Of a stretch of DNA of 64,000 nt, positions 18,761 through 26,859 are shown one piece after another (the stretch's first letter is position 1; every line of letters starts with the position of its first letter). The position numbers and the translations under genes were made by a program. The notes under the pieces were generated by a model, which saw nothing but the letters and a program-made list of their open reading frames with translations, was not told the DNA's origin and made no database searches. This DNA is from an uncultured Bacteroidales bacterium (GTDB taxonomy: Bacteria > Bacteroidota > Bacteroidia > Bacteroidales > F082), in contig CAMJHP010000004.1 in NCBI GenBank assembly GCA_946405575.1, forward strand, positions 26,756-90,755, written 5' to 3'.

Positions 18761-18796
18761 TCGCCTTGAGTTTAATCAAAGTTTTGAAAATGAATT
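18761..18796. repeat. Third, partial copy of the dnaE/dinB upstream block
   Basis: About 30 of 36 bases match the block at 18155-18191 upstream of dnaE (shared core TTTAATCAAAG, flanked by TCGCC and ATGAATT). The inverted-repeat operator part is missing. Together with the dnaE copy it brackets the DUF4143 remnant, as a duplication around an insertion would. Confidence 0.55.
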
Positions 18797-18906
18797 TATT
18801 TCATACACAAAACAACTGCAATTTGTTATTTTTGTTGTAAATAACTATTGAGAAAATTTTAACAATTTTTAACCGATTTTCTTGCAATCCATCTAAACCT
18901 TCTTTC

Positions 18907-18914
18907 TACTTTTG
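18907..18914 (+). promoter_or_regulatory. -7 element for the 18.9 kb gene pair
   Basis: TACTTTTG matches TAnnTTTG, 24 bases before the ATG at 18939. It serves the unknown gene and the overlapping deiminase gene. The 140 bases before it (18770-18906) are very AT-rich and hold no gene. Confidence 0.62.
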
Positions 18915-18938
18915 CGGCAAATTTTAAACGCAAACGAT

Positions 18939-19583
18939 ATGACCATACAAGAATCTTTATTACAGAAACCATTGGAAAAGATGAACGGCTGTAATATTCA
19001 AGAAGTATTTGAAGAAATCGCAAAAAATCTGTTCAACAATTTCTGCATTCATTGCGGTGAAAGAAAGTATTACTTCGTCGAAGTCGAATTCTATTATTAC
19101 GACAAAGAAAAATATCTGCAAGACCAAGAACGATATAAATGGTTTGGAGTGACATACTCGCGAACAAACAAAAGTGCTGGGATTTTTTTCTATCATTTAA
19201 GTGGCTTTGATATATGCTTCGACAGCCATTATGATGAAAACTATGCCAAATTTGGTGGAATACTTGTCAGAAGCATAAAAGACGAAAAAGGAGTGCTCAC
19301 GACAGGACCATTGACTTGTAAAGATTTAATTCTTAATTCTTGCGGTAACGAAATGCCAAAATTGGAATCATACAAACCTGAGGTTGAAATAAAACTCGAA
19401 TCGACAGTTCGTTCTCTTGGCAAAGAAGATATAAATAATAGAATTGATGGAAATTTGAACTTATGTTTCTACGATGGAAGCATAAAAGATTGGAAACCGA
19501 CAAAACAAAGATTTGACACAAAAACCGGAAGAACCGTCAAAAGTTATAGTTCATATAAAACTGATAGATTCATAAAAAAATGA
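18939..19583 (+). CDS. Uncharacterised protein, possibly related to 3-methyladenine-glycosylase-like Bacteroidota proteins
   Basis: A 214-residue soluble protein with no signal peptide or membrane segment. The ATG at 18939 follows the promoter; the in-frame TTG at 18912 lies in the -7 element. Recognisable blocks are CIHCGERKYYFVEVEFYYYD, FFYHLSGFDICFDSH and FGGILVRSI. These resemble a little-studied Bacteroidota family that is sometimes compared with the DNA 3-methyladenine glycosylase fold (an HLSGFDI-type strand then GGILVR). That relation is from memory and weak. It overlaps the deiminase gene by 4 bp (ATGA), so both are translated from one mRNA. It is more AT-rich than its neighbours. 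Confidence 0.6.
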   Translation: MTIQESLLQKPLEKMNGCNIQEVFEEIAKNLFNNFCIHCGERKYYFVEVEFYYYDKEKYLQDQERYKWFGVTYSRTNKSAGIFFYHLSGFDICFDSHYDENYAKFGGILVRSIKDEKGVLTTGPLTCKDLILNSCGNEMPKLESYKPEVEIKLESTVRSLGKEDINNRIDGNLNLCFYDGSIKDWKPTKQRFDTKTGRTVKSYSSYKTDRFIKK

Positions 19584-20425
19584 CCACCGACAACCTCACC
19601 AACACCGTCTATTTCTCTGACCTTTTGCCAAAGAAATGTCCGATTTTGAACCAGCACATTGTTGAAGTATTGGAAACGAACAAGATTCGCTACGCCTATC
19701 TTTCTGAAACCAAGGACATTTGGTGCCGCGACTTTATGCCAATCCAAATAGAAGAAGACCTTTTTGTGTTCTACAAATACACGCCCGACTATTTGCAAAC
19801 TCCCTACTATCGCCGTATTCAGACCAACCCTGAAAAAGTGTTTCAAGCACCACAGAACCGTCTGGAACAAGTAGCGCAAAATGCCATCACGATTGACCTT
19901 GTTATAGATGGCGGCAATGTGGTGAAATGCGGCGACACCATTGTAATGACGGAAAAAGTGTTTGTCGAGAACAAGGACAAAACACGTACCGAAGTGGAAA
20001 GAATCCTGAAAGATGCTTTCCGTTGCGACATTCTGTTTCTGCCTTGGGACCAAAAAGAAACCTTCGGCCACAGCGATGGCGTCGTCCATTATGCGGGTCA
20101 CGGGAAAATCCTTTTGACAAACTATGGTGATTTTTCACCTTATTATTACAACCGCTTCCGAAAGGTGTTGGAAAAACAATTTGAGGTCATCCCGTTGAAG
20201 TATGAAACCAAAAGACGACACGCTCGCAGTTGGGCTTACATCAATTTCTTGCAAATTGGCAAATTGATTCTTGTGCCGCAGTTGGGGCTTGAAGAGGACA
20301 AGCAGGTTTTGGAACAGATTGCCAATGCCCTGCCTGATTGTGAGGTGGTCGGGATTCCTTCGTTGGAAGCCGTTAGACGAGGCGGAGGACTGAATTGTAT
20401 TTCTTGGAATGTTTTGATGGTTTAG
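19580..20425 (+). CDS. Agmatine deiminase / peptidyl-arginine deiminase family (PAD_porph) protein
   Basis: A 281-residue guanidine-group-modifying enzyme, predicted to hydrolyse agmatine or a related guanidino compound to the ureido product plus ammonia. The family's catalytic set is visible: WCRDFMP with the Asp near residue 50, the DGGN strand, the HSDG motif with His and Asp, and the nucleophilic Cys in GGGLNCISWN close to the C-terminus. It is shorter than typical agmatine deiminases (about 340-370). It lacks the usual N-terminal substrate-lid segment and starts directly at VYFSDLL, so its substrate may differ. No N-carbamoylputrescine amidase, the usual partner, is next to it; instead it overlaps an unknown gene by 4 bp. 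Confidence 0.82.
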   Translation: MTTDNLTNTVYFSDLLPKKCPILNQHIVEVLETNKIRYAYLSETKDIWCRDFMPIQIEEDLFVFYKYTPDYLQTPYYRRIQTNPEKVFQAPQNRLEQVAQNAITIDLVIDGGNVVKCGDTIVMTEKVFVENKDKTRTEVERILKDAFRCDILFLPWDQKETFGHSDGVVHYAGHGKILLTNYGDFSPYYYNRFRKVLEKQFEVIPLKYETKRRHARSWAYINFLQIGKLILVPQLGLEEDKQVLEQIANALPDCEVVGIPSLEAVRRGGGLNCISWNVLMV

Positions 20426-20446
20426 AACTCGCTGCTTCCAAAACCA

Positions 20447-21583
20447 TCATCCCGCCGCCCGATGTATAATCTGTTCCCCAAACCGCATTTTGATCTTATC
20501 CATCGCAGCATACAGGTTCGTCAGTTCCATATTATCGTCAAACAGGGCCAGTTGCGGTGCTCCACTGACCAATTCGCTGAGGCGCACGCCGACCAAGCGT
20601 ATCATCATCCTCCGATTATAGAGTTTATCAAAAATGCCATTCACAGTTTCGCGCAACACGTGGTCGAAAGCCGTATAAGGGATGCGCTGCTGCATATCGT
20701 GCGTGTCGAAGTTGGAGTAGCGGACCTTCACCGTCACGCAGCCCGTCAGTTTTCCTTGCGAGCGGAGGTCGAAGCCGAGGCTTTCCACCATCCGCGCAAG
20801 GCATTGTTTGATGGTCGTCACATCAATGGTATCTTGCTCAAACGTCCTTTCCTTGCTGATGGACTTCTGCTCTTGGTAAGGGCACACGGGTGTGCTGTCC
20901 TGTCCGTTGGCTTTCTTCCAGATGTCGAGGCCATGCTTGCCCATAGCGCGTTCCATCGCAAGTGGCGGCAGTCGGCGCAAAGTACCGATTTTCTCCACAC
21001 CCATCGAGCGGAGCAAATGGTAGGTTTTCTCCCCCACCATCGGGATTTTCTGTACCGAAAGCGGGTCGAGGAAGTTATTAATATAAGGTATGGGCACCTG
21101 AAGTTCGCCGTTGGGCTTGGCCTGTCCCGTCGCGATTTTCGCAACCGTCTTGTTTTCCGATAGGCCAAAAGAGATGGGCAGACCCGTCTCATAGATGATC
21201 TTTTGGCGTAGTTCGTGCGACCACAGCTGGCAGTCGTGGAAACGGTCCATACCCGTCAGATCCAAGTAATGCTCATCGATGGACATTTTTTCATACACTG
21301 GCGCACTGTCGGCGATGATGTCGGTCACCAAGCGCGAATAGCGGCTGTAAAGCTCCATATCACCACGGATGAAAACGGCCTGCGAACACAGCTGTCGAGC
21401 CATCCGCATCGGCATAGCCGAATGCACGCCGAACTTTCGTGCCTCATAGCTGCACGTCGACACTACGCCACGGTCCGACATACCGCCCACGATAACAGGC
21501 TTGCCATCCAGCGAGGGGTTGATTAACCGCTCCACCGAGACGAAAAAGGTGTCCAAATCCAAATGCAAAATCGTCCTTTCCAT
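20447..21583 (-). CDS. dinB: DNA polymerase IV (Y-family translesion polymerase)
   Basis: A 378-residue Y-family polymerase that copies past damaged bases with low fidelity. The palm motifs LDLDTFFVSVERL (residues 6-18) and SIDEHYLDLTG hold the metal-binding Asp/Glu residues. The thumb (two HhH elements) and the little-finger domain follow. A QLALF beta-clamp-binding motif lies near the C-terminus. The length is normal. The start at 21583 is preceded by the 56-bp region with the shared operator (21639-21696), so it is probably damage-induced together with the short dnaE. It is transcribed divergently from the S24 regulator. Confidence 0.93.
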   Translation of the reverse strand: MERTILHLDLDTFFVSVERLINPSLDGKPVIVGGMSDRGVVSTCSYEARKFGVHSAMPMRMARQLCSQAVFIRGDMELYSRYSRLVTDIIADSAPVYEKMSIDEHYLDLTGMDRFHDCQLWSHELRQKIIYETGLPISFGLSENKTVAKIATGQAKPNGELQVPIPYINNFLDPLSVQKIPMVGEKTYHLLRSMGVEKIGTLRRLPPLAMERAMGKHGLDIWKKANGQDSTPVCPYQEQKSISKERTFEQDTIDVTTIKQCLARMVESLGFDLRSQGKLTGCVTVKVRYSNFDTHDMQQRIPYTAFDHVLRETVNGIFDKLYNRRMMIRLVGVRLSELVSGAPQLALFDDNMELTNLYAAMDKIKMRFGEQIIHRAAG

Positions 21584-21638
21584 AAAATCTCCTCCTTTTT
21601 TTGCCTAAAACGCATACATGTCCCAAAAAAGTTGTACT

Positions 21639-21696
21639 TTTGACGAGTTTTTAGTCAAATATTTCGCCGTAAATTTAATCATTTTGTTTGAGATAG
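21639..21696 (-). promoter_or_regulatory. Shared promoter/operator block between dinB and the S24 regulator
   Basis: The dyad TTTGAC-N9-GTCAAA (21639-21659), followed by the block ATTTCGCCGTAAATTTAATC, is the counterpart of the dnaE upstream region. It lies 56 bp from the dinB start and 225 bp from the divergent S24 regulator start, so one site could control dinB and feed back on the regulator. See the dnaE copy for the compensating base change. Confidence 0.68.
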
Positions 21697-21756
21697 CGGC
21701 ATAGTAAAATAGAAAGTTTTGAAATTAATATTTAAACTCCTGAAAAACAAAGTACT

Positions 21757-21842
21757 TTTCGGCTATAAGCTGTTAGCCGTAAGCTATAAGCCAACGCCAA
21801 CGTAATGGCAGCTTACGGCTTATAGCTTAAAGCTTACAGCCC
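21757..21842. repeat. Imperfect inverted repeat of AGCTTATAGC/GGCTTATAGC words
   Basis: About 85 bp built from repeated words such as GTAAGCTATAAGCC and GGCTTATAGCTTA in both orientations, able to form a long imperfect hairpin. It lies in the leader of the S24 regulator, so it is not a terminator of a neighbouring gene. Similar wording recurs at 26453-26525. Confidence 0.6.
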
Positions 21843-21883
21843 AAACAACAATTAAACAATTAAACAACCAACACTTCAACAAT

Positions 21884-22693
21884 ATGTACTTCAATTCGAA
21901 CATAAAATTTCTCCGCAAACACCGAAATCGCACCCAGGACGATGTGGCTTTTGCGCTAAACATGAAACGCTCCACGCTGAGCGGCTATGAAAACGGTGTG
22001 TCCGAGCCTAACCTTGAGGCCTTAGTCGCCTTCTCGAAATATTTCGGTATCGCCATAGACACCTTGGTGAAAGTCGATCTGAGCAGCATCAGTCCCAGCC
22101 AACTTTTGCAACTTGAGCGCGGCTACGACGTACATCTGAAAGGCAGCAACCTGCGCGTGTTGGCTACCACAGTCAACAATGACAATAACGAGAACATCGA
22201 ACTTGTCACCGAGAAAGCCAAGGCGGGCTATGCCACTGGCTTCGCCGACCCCGAATACATCAAGGTGCTGCCGACATTTACTATGCCCTTCCTCTCGCGA
22301 GACCGCAAATACCGCACCTTCCAAATCAGCGGCGACTCGATGCTGCCCATCCCCGACGGTTCCTATGTCACGGGCGAATATGTTCTCGACTGGACCTATA
22401 TTCGTAGCGGACAGCCCTACATCGTACTCACCCAGGACGACGGCATCGTCTTCAAGATTGTGGACAACAAACTCGAACACGAGAGCAAACTCACGCTCAG
22501 TTCATTGAACCCGCTTTATCACCCATACGATTTGCCAGCTGCCGACATCAAAGAGGTGTGGAAGTTCGTGCATTATATCAGCGCGGAGATGCCCGAGCAA
22601 CGTGAGAACCGTTTCCGTGAAGAGGAACTAATGCAGACAGTTCAAGAACTGAAACGGCAGGTGGAGGAGATACAGCTGAGGCTGAATATTTAA
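21884..22693 (+). CDS. XRE-family HTH / S24 peptidase transcriptional regulator (LexA/CI-like)
   Basis: A 269-residue repressor predicted to cleave itself when RecA is activated. Residues 1-60 form a Cro/CI-type helix-turn-helix (TQDDVAFALNMKRSTLSGYE). The C-terminal S24 domain has a cleavage site at Ala114-Gly115 (KAGY), the nucleophile Ser152 in SGDSMLP and the general-base Lys191 in IVFKIVD. The spacing is close to LexA's. The last 35 residues form a coiled coil, which fits dimerisation. Its position beside dinB and near dnaE, together with their shared dyad, makes it the likely SOS-type repressor of this cassette; Bacteroidota often lack classical LexA. Binding to the dyad is inferred. 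Confidence 0.87.
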   Translation: MYFNSNIKFLRKHRNRTQDDVAFALNMKRSTLSGYENGVSEPNLEALVAFSKYFGIAIDTLVKVDLSSISPSQLLQLERGYDVHLKGSNLRVLATTVNNDNNENIELVTEKAKAGYATGFADPEYIKVLPTFTMPFLSRDRKYRTFQISGDSMLPIPDGSYVTGEYVLDWTYIRSGQPYIVLTQDDGIVFKIVDNKLEHESKLTLSSLNPLYHPYDLPAADIKEVWKFVHYISAEMPEQRENRFREEELMQTVQELKRQVEEIQLRLNI

Positions 22694-22703
22694 TACGGTT
22701 GGA

Positions 22704-22774
22704 TGTAGGGCTATCACATTGTGGCAGCCGTTGCCAAATTCCAATGACGGTTGCTGTAATACGGCAGCCCTACA
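22704..22774. repeat. Hairpin-forming element after the S24 regulator
   Basis: Outer arms TGTAGGGCT (22704-12) and AGCCCTACA (22766-74), with inner arms GCAGCCGT and ACGGTTGC (one mismatch), make a long two-part stem. No T-run follows, so it is a weak terminator candidate or a dispersed hairpin element. Confidence 0.55.
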
Positions 22775-22844
22775 GCCTTTAGGCACAATTTTTGCGGTTA
22801 CTATTCGTTATGTAACAAAGACAACACTAAAACCCAAAATCGTC

Positions 22845-23834
22845 ATGAAGAAAGTATTTTTAAGTTTGATGCTCCTCTGTAGCTTTGCTCTGATGAACAC
22901 AAGTTGTAAAGACAACAACAGTAACAACGACAACAACAATGTGACACCTGAAGTTCAAGCTGGTGCCATGACGGTAGGCAATAACACTAATAACATCGTT
23001 ACCGCCAAGGCCGTCACGTATGGACAAAAGAATGCCATCGTCCTCGCTTCCAAGGAGATGACTGCCGCCGACAACGAGGGTATTGCCATTATCTTCAACG
23101 GCAACATCGTCCCCGGCACCTACACGATGGGCAATAACACGAAAGATCCTGTCCCCACCGTGGTCGGCTTCCACGAATTCAACCTCAGTGAACTGCCCTT
23201 CATCATGGGTGCCGACACCTTGTTCTATGGCGACACTTATTATTGGATGAACGGCCTGCTCTCCGTCACCGAAGAAAACGGCACCTACACTGTCATCCTG
23301 TCACAAAGCATGGGTGTCAACGACAACGGACAGACCGTCCAGTTGGCCCTTAACTTCCAAGGCACACTGCCGCCTTATCAGTTCGATGCCGACAACAAGT
23401 TCAAGATCAAGAACATCGAAAGCCCCATTGGATTGGCTGGCATCACCACTATCAGTGGGATGGGCATCCTCGGTGATGGTGTGAAGTCCATGCTCTTTAT
23501 GTCATCCGACCGCAAGCGTTCCTTCATTGTCAGCTATGGCAACGGACAACTCGTCGACGGCGAATACCCGCTTGGTTATGCTTTCACCCCTTATCTGCCC
23601 ATCCTGCCTTGTGTCCACGTCGCTCTCAACGCCGACTTCTGGACCATGCAACCCCAAACTGGCTATGTGGCCAAGAGTGGCACTCTGAAGGTCACCACCA
23701 ACAACGATGGCACCAAGACCGTCATTATGGAAAACCTGAAGCTGAAGAACGTGGAACACGACAACGAGTTCTTCTTCCCCATCATCGACGGCTCGTTGCA
23801 GTATCATGGCTATATGTATGAGCTGAGCCTGTAA
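22845..23834 (+). CDS. Uncharacterised lipoprotein
   Basis: A 329-residue exported lipoprotein. The ATG at 22845 starts a signal peptide (MKKVFLSLMLLCSFALM) with a lipobox ending in NTSC, followed by an Asn/Asp-rich linker (KDNNSNNDNNN). The frame upstream to 22719 runs through the hairpin element and is rejected. The mature part is beta-rich, with two similar stretches (MTVGNNTNNIVTAKAV and GVKSMLFMSSDRKRSFIVSY contexts). No family was recognised. It sits between the regulator and mutS2 and ends in a strong terminator, so it is monocistronic. Confidence 0.72.
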   Translation: MKKVFLSLMLLCSFALMNTSCKDNNSNNDNNNVTPEVQAGAMTVGNNTNNIVTAKAVTYGQKNAIVLASKEMTAADNEGIAIIFNGNIVPGTYTMGNNTKDPVPTVVGFHEFNLSELPFIMGADTLFYGDTYYWMNGLLSVTEENGTYTVILSQSMGVNDNGQTVQLALNFQGTLPPYQFDADNKFKIKNIESPIGLAGITTISGMGILGDGVKSMLFMSSDRKRSFIVSYGNGQLVDGEYPLGYAFTPYLPILPCVHVALNADFWTMQPQTGYVAKSGTLKVTTNNDGTKTVIMENLKLKNVEHDNEFFFPIIDGSLQYHGYMYELSL

Positions 23835-23858
23835 GAATTTTTGAAGACATACTCAAAA

Positions 23859-23915
23859 GAGCCTCTCCGTCCATAGATTCCCGAAGGAATGACATGGACA
23901 GAGAGGTTCTTTTTA
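23859..23915 (+). terminator. Intrinsic terminator after the lipoprotein gene
   Basis: A 16-bp stem with two mismatches (GAGCCTCTC-c-GTCCAT with ATGGAC-a-GAGAGGTTC) is followed by TTTTTATT. Confidence 0.88.
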
Positions 23916-23930
23916 TTCAGATTTTTTGTG

Positions 23931-23938
23931 TATTTTTG
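23931..23938 (+). promoter_or_regulatory. -7 element immediately before mutS2
   Basis: TATTTTTG matches the -7 consensus and ends only 7 bases before the mutS2 ATG at 23946. Transcription would start at or next to the start codon, implying a leaderless mRNA. Confidence 0.55.
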
Positions 23939-23945
23939 CCACCCG

Positions 23946-26336
23946 ATGATTTACCCAACTAACTTTGAACAAAAGATCGGCTTTGCCAGCGTCCGTCAGA
24001 TGCTTTCTGACCATTGCATCAGCCAGATGGGACAGGAGAAGGTGAATGCTATGGCTTTTTCGATAGACAAAGGCTATATCCTCAAGAGTCTGGAGGAAAC
24101 TGAAGAATTCATCCACCTAATGCAGACGGGAGTGCCTTTTCCTATGCGCGATTTCCACGACTTGCGCGAGGCCTTCCACCGCATCCAGATAGACGGTACT
24201 TGCCTCAGTGTGGAAGATTTGTTTGCGCTGAAGCCTTCACTCAATGTTATAGAAGCTATTTTGCGCTATGGCCACTCGGAGAGTGCCGATGCCACGCCTC
24301 GAATCAAGTCGCTGATTGAGGACATTTTCATCGAACGGAGTATCTTCACGGAGGTCAACCGCCTCGTTGATGACAAAGGCGAAATCCCTGATAATGCTTC
24401 TACAGAACTGCTTGAAATCCGACAGAGCATCCGTCGCAAGCAAGGCGGCATCGAGAAGCGCATCCGCCAAATCATGAGTGACGCAAAAACCGCTGGCTGG
24501 GTCGACCAAAAATCAGAACTTACCGTCCGCGACGGTCGTTTGGTCATCCCTGTGAAGGCAGGCGACAAGCGCGCCATTCGCGGCTTTATCCATGATGAGT
24601 CGGCCACAGGCCAGACTGTTTACATCGAGCCTGCCGAAATCTTCGACACCTCCAACGAAATCAAGGAGTTGGAATATGCCGAACGGCGCGAGATCCATCG
24701 TATCCTGATGGCTTTCACCCGACTGTTGCGGCCTTATCTCTCCGAACTTCGTAAGGCTTGGAACCTACTCGGCGAACTTGACTTCATTCGTGCCAAAGCT
24801 TTGCTGGCCAACGAAACAGGAGGTGTGAAGCCCGAATTGATGGATACGCCTTATATCAATTGGCAGCAGGCGCGACACCCGCTCTTGGAACACAAGTTGA
24901 AAGCCCAAGGCAAACAAGTTGTGCCTTTGGATTTGCAGCTCAACGAAAAAGAGCGCATCCTCGTCATCAGCGGTCCCAACGCGGGCGGCAAGTCGGTTTG
25001 TCTGAAAACCACTGGCTTACTACAATATATGCTGCAATGCGGACTGATGCCGCCTATGCGGATCGACTCGCAGTGCGGCTTGTTCGAAAGCCTCTTCATC
25101 GATATCGGCGACGAGCAGTCCATTTTGGATGACTTATCTACCTATAGCTCACATCTTATCAATATGAAGGCTCTTTTGGAGCAAGCCAATGAAAGCACCT
25201 TGTTCCTCATTGACGAGTTTGGTACAGGTACAGAGCCACAACTAGGTGGAGCCATTGCTGAAGCCATACTATTGGAACTCAATAAAAAGAAAGCTTTCGG
25301 CATGGTCACCACACACTACGCCAACTTGAAGCTTTTGGCCGACAGCCACGAGGGCATTGTAAATGGTGCCATGCTGTTCGACACAAGGTTTATGCAGCCT
25401 ATGTACATCATGATGACGGGCAAGCCGGGCTCCTCCTTCGCATTTGAGATCGCCAAGAAAATCGGCTTCCCAAAACAGATTCTCGACGACGCTGCCAACA
25501 TCACAGGCGACCAACACTTGAAATTTGAAAAACAGTTGCAGCAGTTGGAAGTCGACAAGAAGAACATCCGCAAAAAGGAACAAGACCTTCGCATCGCCGA
25601 CCAACTGCTGACTGAAGTGGTTGAAAAATACAAAGGCCTGCTCACCGAACTCGAAGGCAAGAAAAAACAATACCTCCGCGATGCCGCAGCCGAAGCGCAG
25701 GAACTGATTCAGAAGGCCAACAGCCAGATTGAGCGTACCATCAAGGAAATCAAGGAGGCGCAGGCCGAAAAGGTAAAGACTAAAGAGATTCGCCAGAATT
25801 TGGAGAAGACCAAGGAAGAAATCGCAAAGAAGGCTAGAGAAGTGGCTGAGGACAAGAAAAAGGAAGAGGCTGAAGTGGTGCTGAAAGTGGGCGACACCGT
25901 CTGCATCGAGGAGATGCAGGTGGTGGGCGAAATCCTGGCCATCAGCGACACGGATGCCACCATTCTCTTCGACAGCATCAGGCTTCGCACCAGCCCAGAT
26001 AAGCTTCGCAAGGTGAGTCGCGCCGAGGCCCGCAAGACCCAGCGCCGTTGGCAGAGCGGCATCGCTGAGGACCTCAGCGAGAAAGCCGAACATTTTGAAC
26101 TCACCCTTGACGTGCGCGGCAAACGAGCCGAAGAAGCCTTGGACATCGTGGACAAGTATTTGGACGAAGCCAAACTCCTCAGCATCAAGGAAGTGAGCAT
26201 CCTCCACGGCAAGGGTAATGGCATCCTGCGCAAGCTCATCCGTGAAAAACTCAGCCATATCCGAGAGGTGGAACGATTCTGCGATGCCTCGCTGGAGACG
26301 GGCGGAACGGGAATTACTAGGGTTTATTTTAGATAA
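23946..26336 (+). CDS. mutS2: Endonuclease MutS2
   Basis: A 796-residue MutS2 protein, an ATPase with a C-terminal endonuclease. It acts on branched DNA (suppressing recombination) and on collided ribosomes in some bacteria. The ATG at 23946 (MIYPTNFEQKIGF) agrees with the family's start; the frame upstream crosses the promoter. Residues 1-290 form the core/lever. The ATPase has the Walker A GPNAGGKSVCLKT and Walker B LFLIDEFGTGTEP. A long coiled coil covers about 500-650. A KOW-like segment follows, and the Smr domain ends the protein (LDVRGKRAEEAL, then HGKGNGILR). Everything needed for activity is present. Confidence 0.95.
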   Translation: MIYPTNFEQKIGFASVRQMLSDHCISQMGQEKVNAMAFSIDKGYILKSLEETEEFIHLMQTGVPFPMRDFHDLREAFHRIQIDGTCLSVEDLFALKPSLNVIEAILRYGHSESADATPRIKSLIEDIFIERSIFTEVNRLVDDKGEIPDNASTELLEIRQSIRRKQGGIEKRIRQIMSDAKTAGWVDQKSELTVRDGRLVIPVKAGDKRAIRGFIHDESATGQTVYIEPAEIFDTSNEIKELEYAERREIHRILMAFTRLLRPYLSELRKAWNLLGELDFIRAKALLANETGGVKPELMDTPYINWQQARHPLLEHKLKAQGKQVVPLDLQLNEKERILVISGPNAGGKSVCLKTTGLLQYMLQCGLMPPMRIDSQCGLFESLFIDIGDEQSILDDLSTYSSHLINMKALLEQANESTLFLIDEFGTGTEPQLGGAIAEAILLELNKKKAFGMVTTHYANLKLLADSHEGIVNGAMLFDTRFMQPMYIMMTGKPGSSFAFEIAKKIGFPKQILDDAANITGDQHLKFEKQLQQLEVDKKNIRKKEQDLRIADQLLTEVVEKYKGLLTELEGKKKQYLRDAAAEAQELIQKANSQIERTIKEIKEAQAEKVKTKEIRQNLEKTKEEIAKKAREVAEDKKKEEAEVVLKVGDTVCIEEMQVVGEILAISDTDATILFDSIRLRTSPDKLRKVSRAEARKTQRRWQSGIAEDLSEKAEHFELTLDVRGKRAEEALDIVDKYLDEAKLLSIKEVSILHGKGNGILRKLIREKLSHIREVERFCDASLETGGTGITRVYFR

Positions 26337-26452
26337 ATAGTCATTCACAACTGACCACAAATCAATGCCTTATAGCTTAAAGTAAATGAGTAAATTTAGT
26401 CTACATATAGAACGCAAATCATTCGTACTATGACTTGTGACAATGACAATGC

Positions 26453-26525
26453 AGGGCTGTTAGCTATTAGCAATTAGCTCAGGAGCTACAAAGCTAATAG
26501 CTAAGGGCTAGAAGCTACCAGCCCT
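26453..26525. repeat. Long imperfect hairpin of TAGCTATTAGC words
   Basis: Arms beginning AGGGCTG (26453) and ending CAGCCCT (26525), with internal TTAGCTATTAGC and GCTAATAGCTAA segments, pair over about 25 bp with small mismatches. It is in the 289-bp gap between mutS2 and the small HTH gene and shares vocabulary with 21757-21842. The rest of the gap shows nothing recognisable. Confidence 0.62.
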
Positions 26526-26625
26526 ATCCAAAGTGGTCACAGTCAATGGCCATAGTCGAAAGCAAAACAACTATGAACTATAATTTTGAGCAGTTACTTA
26601 ATTATAAATTGTTCATCTACTCAAC

Positions 26626-26859
26626 ATGACTGACAATATCAACATAGGGAAAGAGATACATAAAGAACTACAGAAGCAGGGACGTAGTGTGGTGTGGCTG
26701 AGTCGACAACTTGGCACAAGCCGTATGGCCTGTTACCGTATCTTCAACAACTACAGCATTGACACACAGGTGCTCTACCGCATTTCCAGCGTGCTTGGCG
26801 TGGATTTCTTCAAGGCTTATTCCGAAAGTCTCGAAAAAGACACGCTAAAAAATGTTTGA
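26626..26859 (+). CDS. Small helix-turn-helix protein
   Basis: A 77-residue XRE-like DNA-binding protein: KQGRSVVWLSRQLGTSRMACYRIFNNYSID is arranged as a helix-turn-helix, with the usual second half (LYRISSVLGVDFFKAYSE) of small Bacteroidota regulators. It is the whole protein; there is no effector domain. It stands alone after mutS2 and 320 bp before the giant adhesin gene, which has a palindrome upstream that such a protein might bind (inference only). Confidence 0.75.
   Translation: MTDNINIGKEIHKELQKQGRSVVWLSRQLGTSRMACYRIFNNYSIDTQVLYRISSVLGVDFFKAYSESLEKDTLKNV

Noticed and set aside
25269..26360. A 363-codon minus-strand frame opposite mutS2
   Set aside because: A shadow of the MutS2 coiled-coil and Smr coding region; the leucine/phenylalanine-rich product reflects the antisense of Lys/Glu codons.
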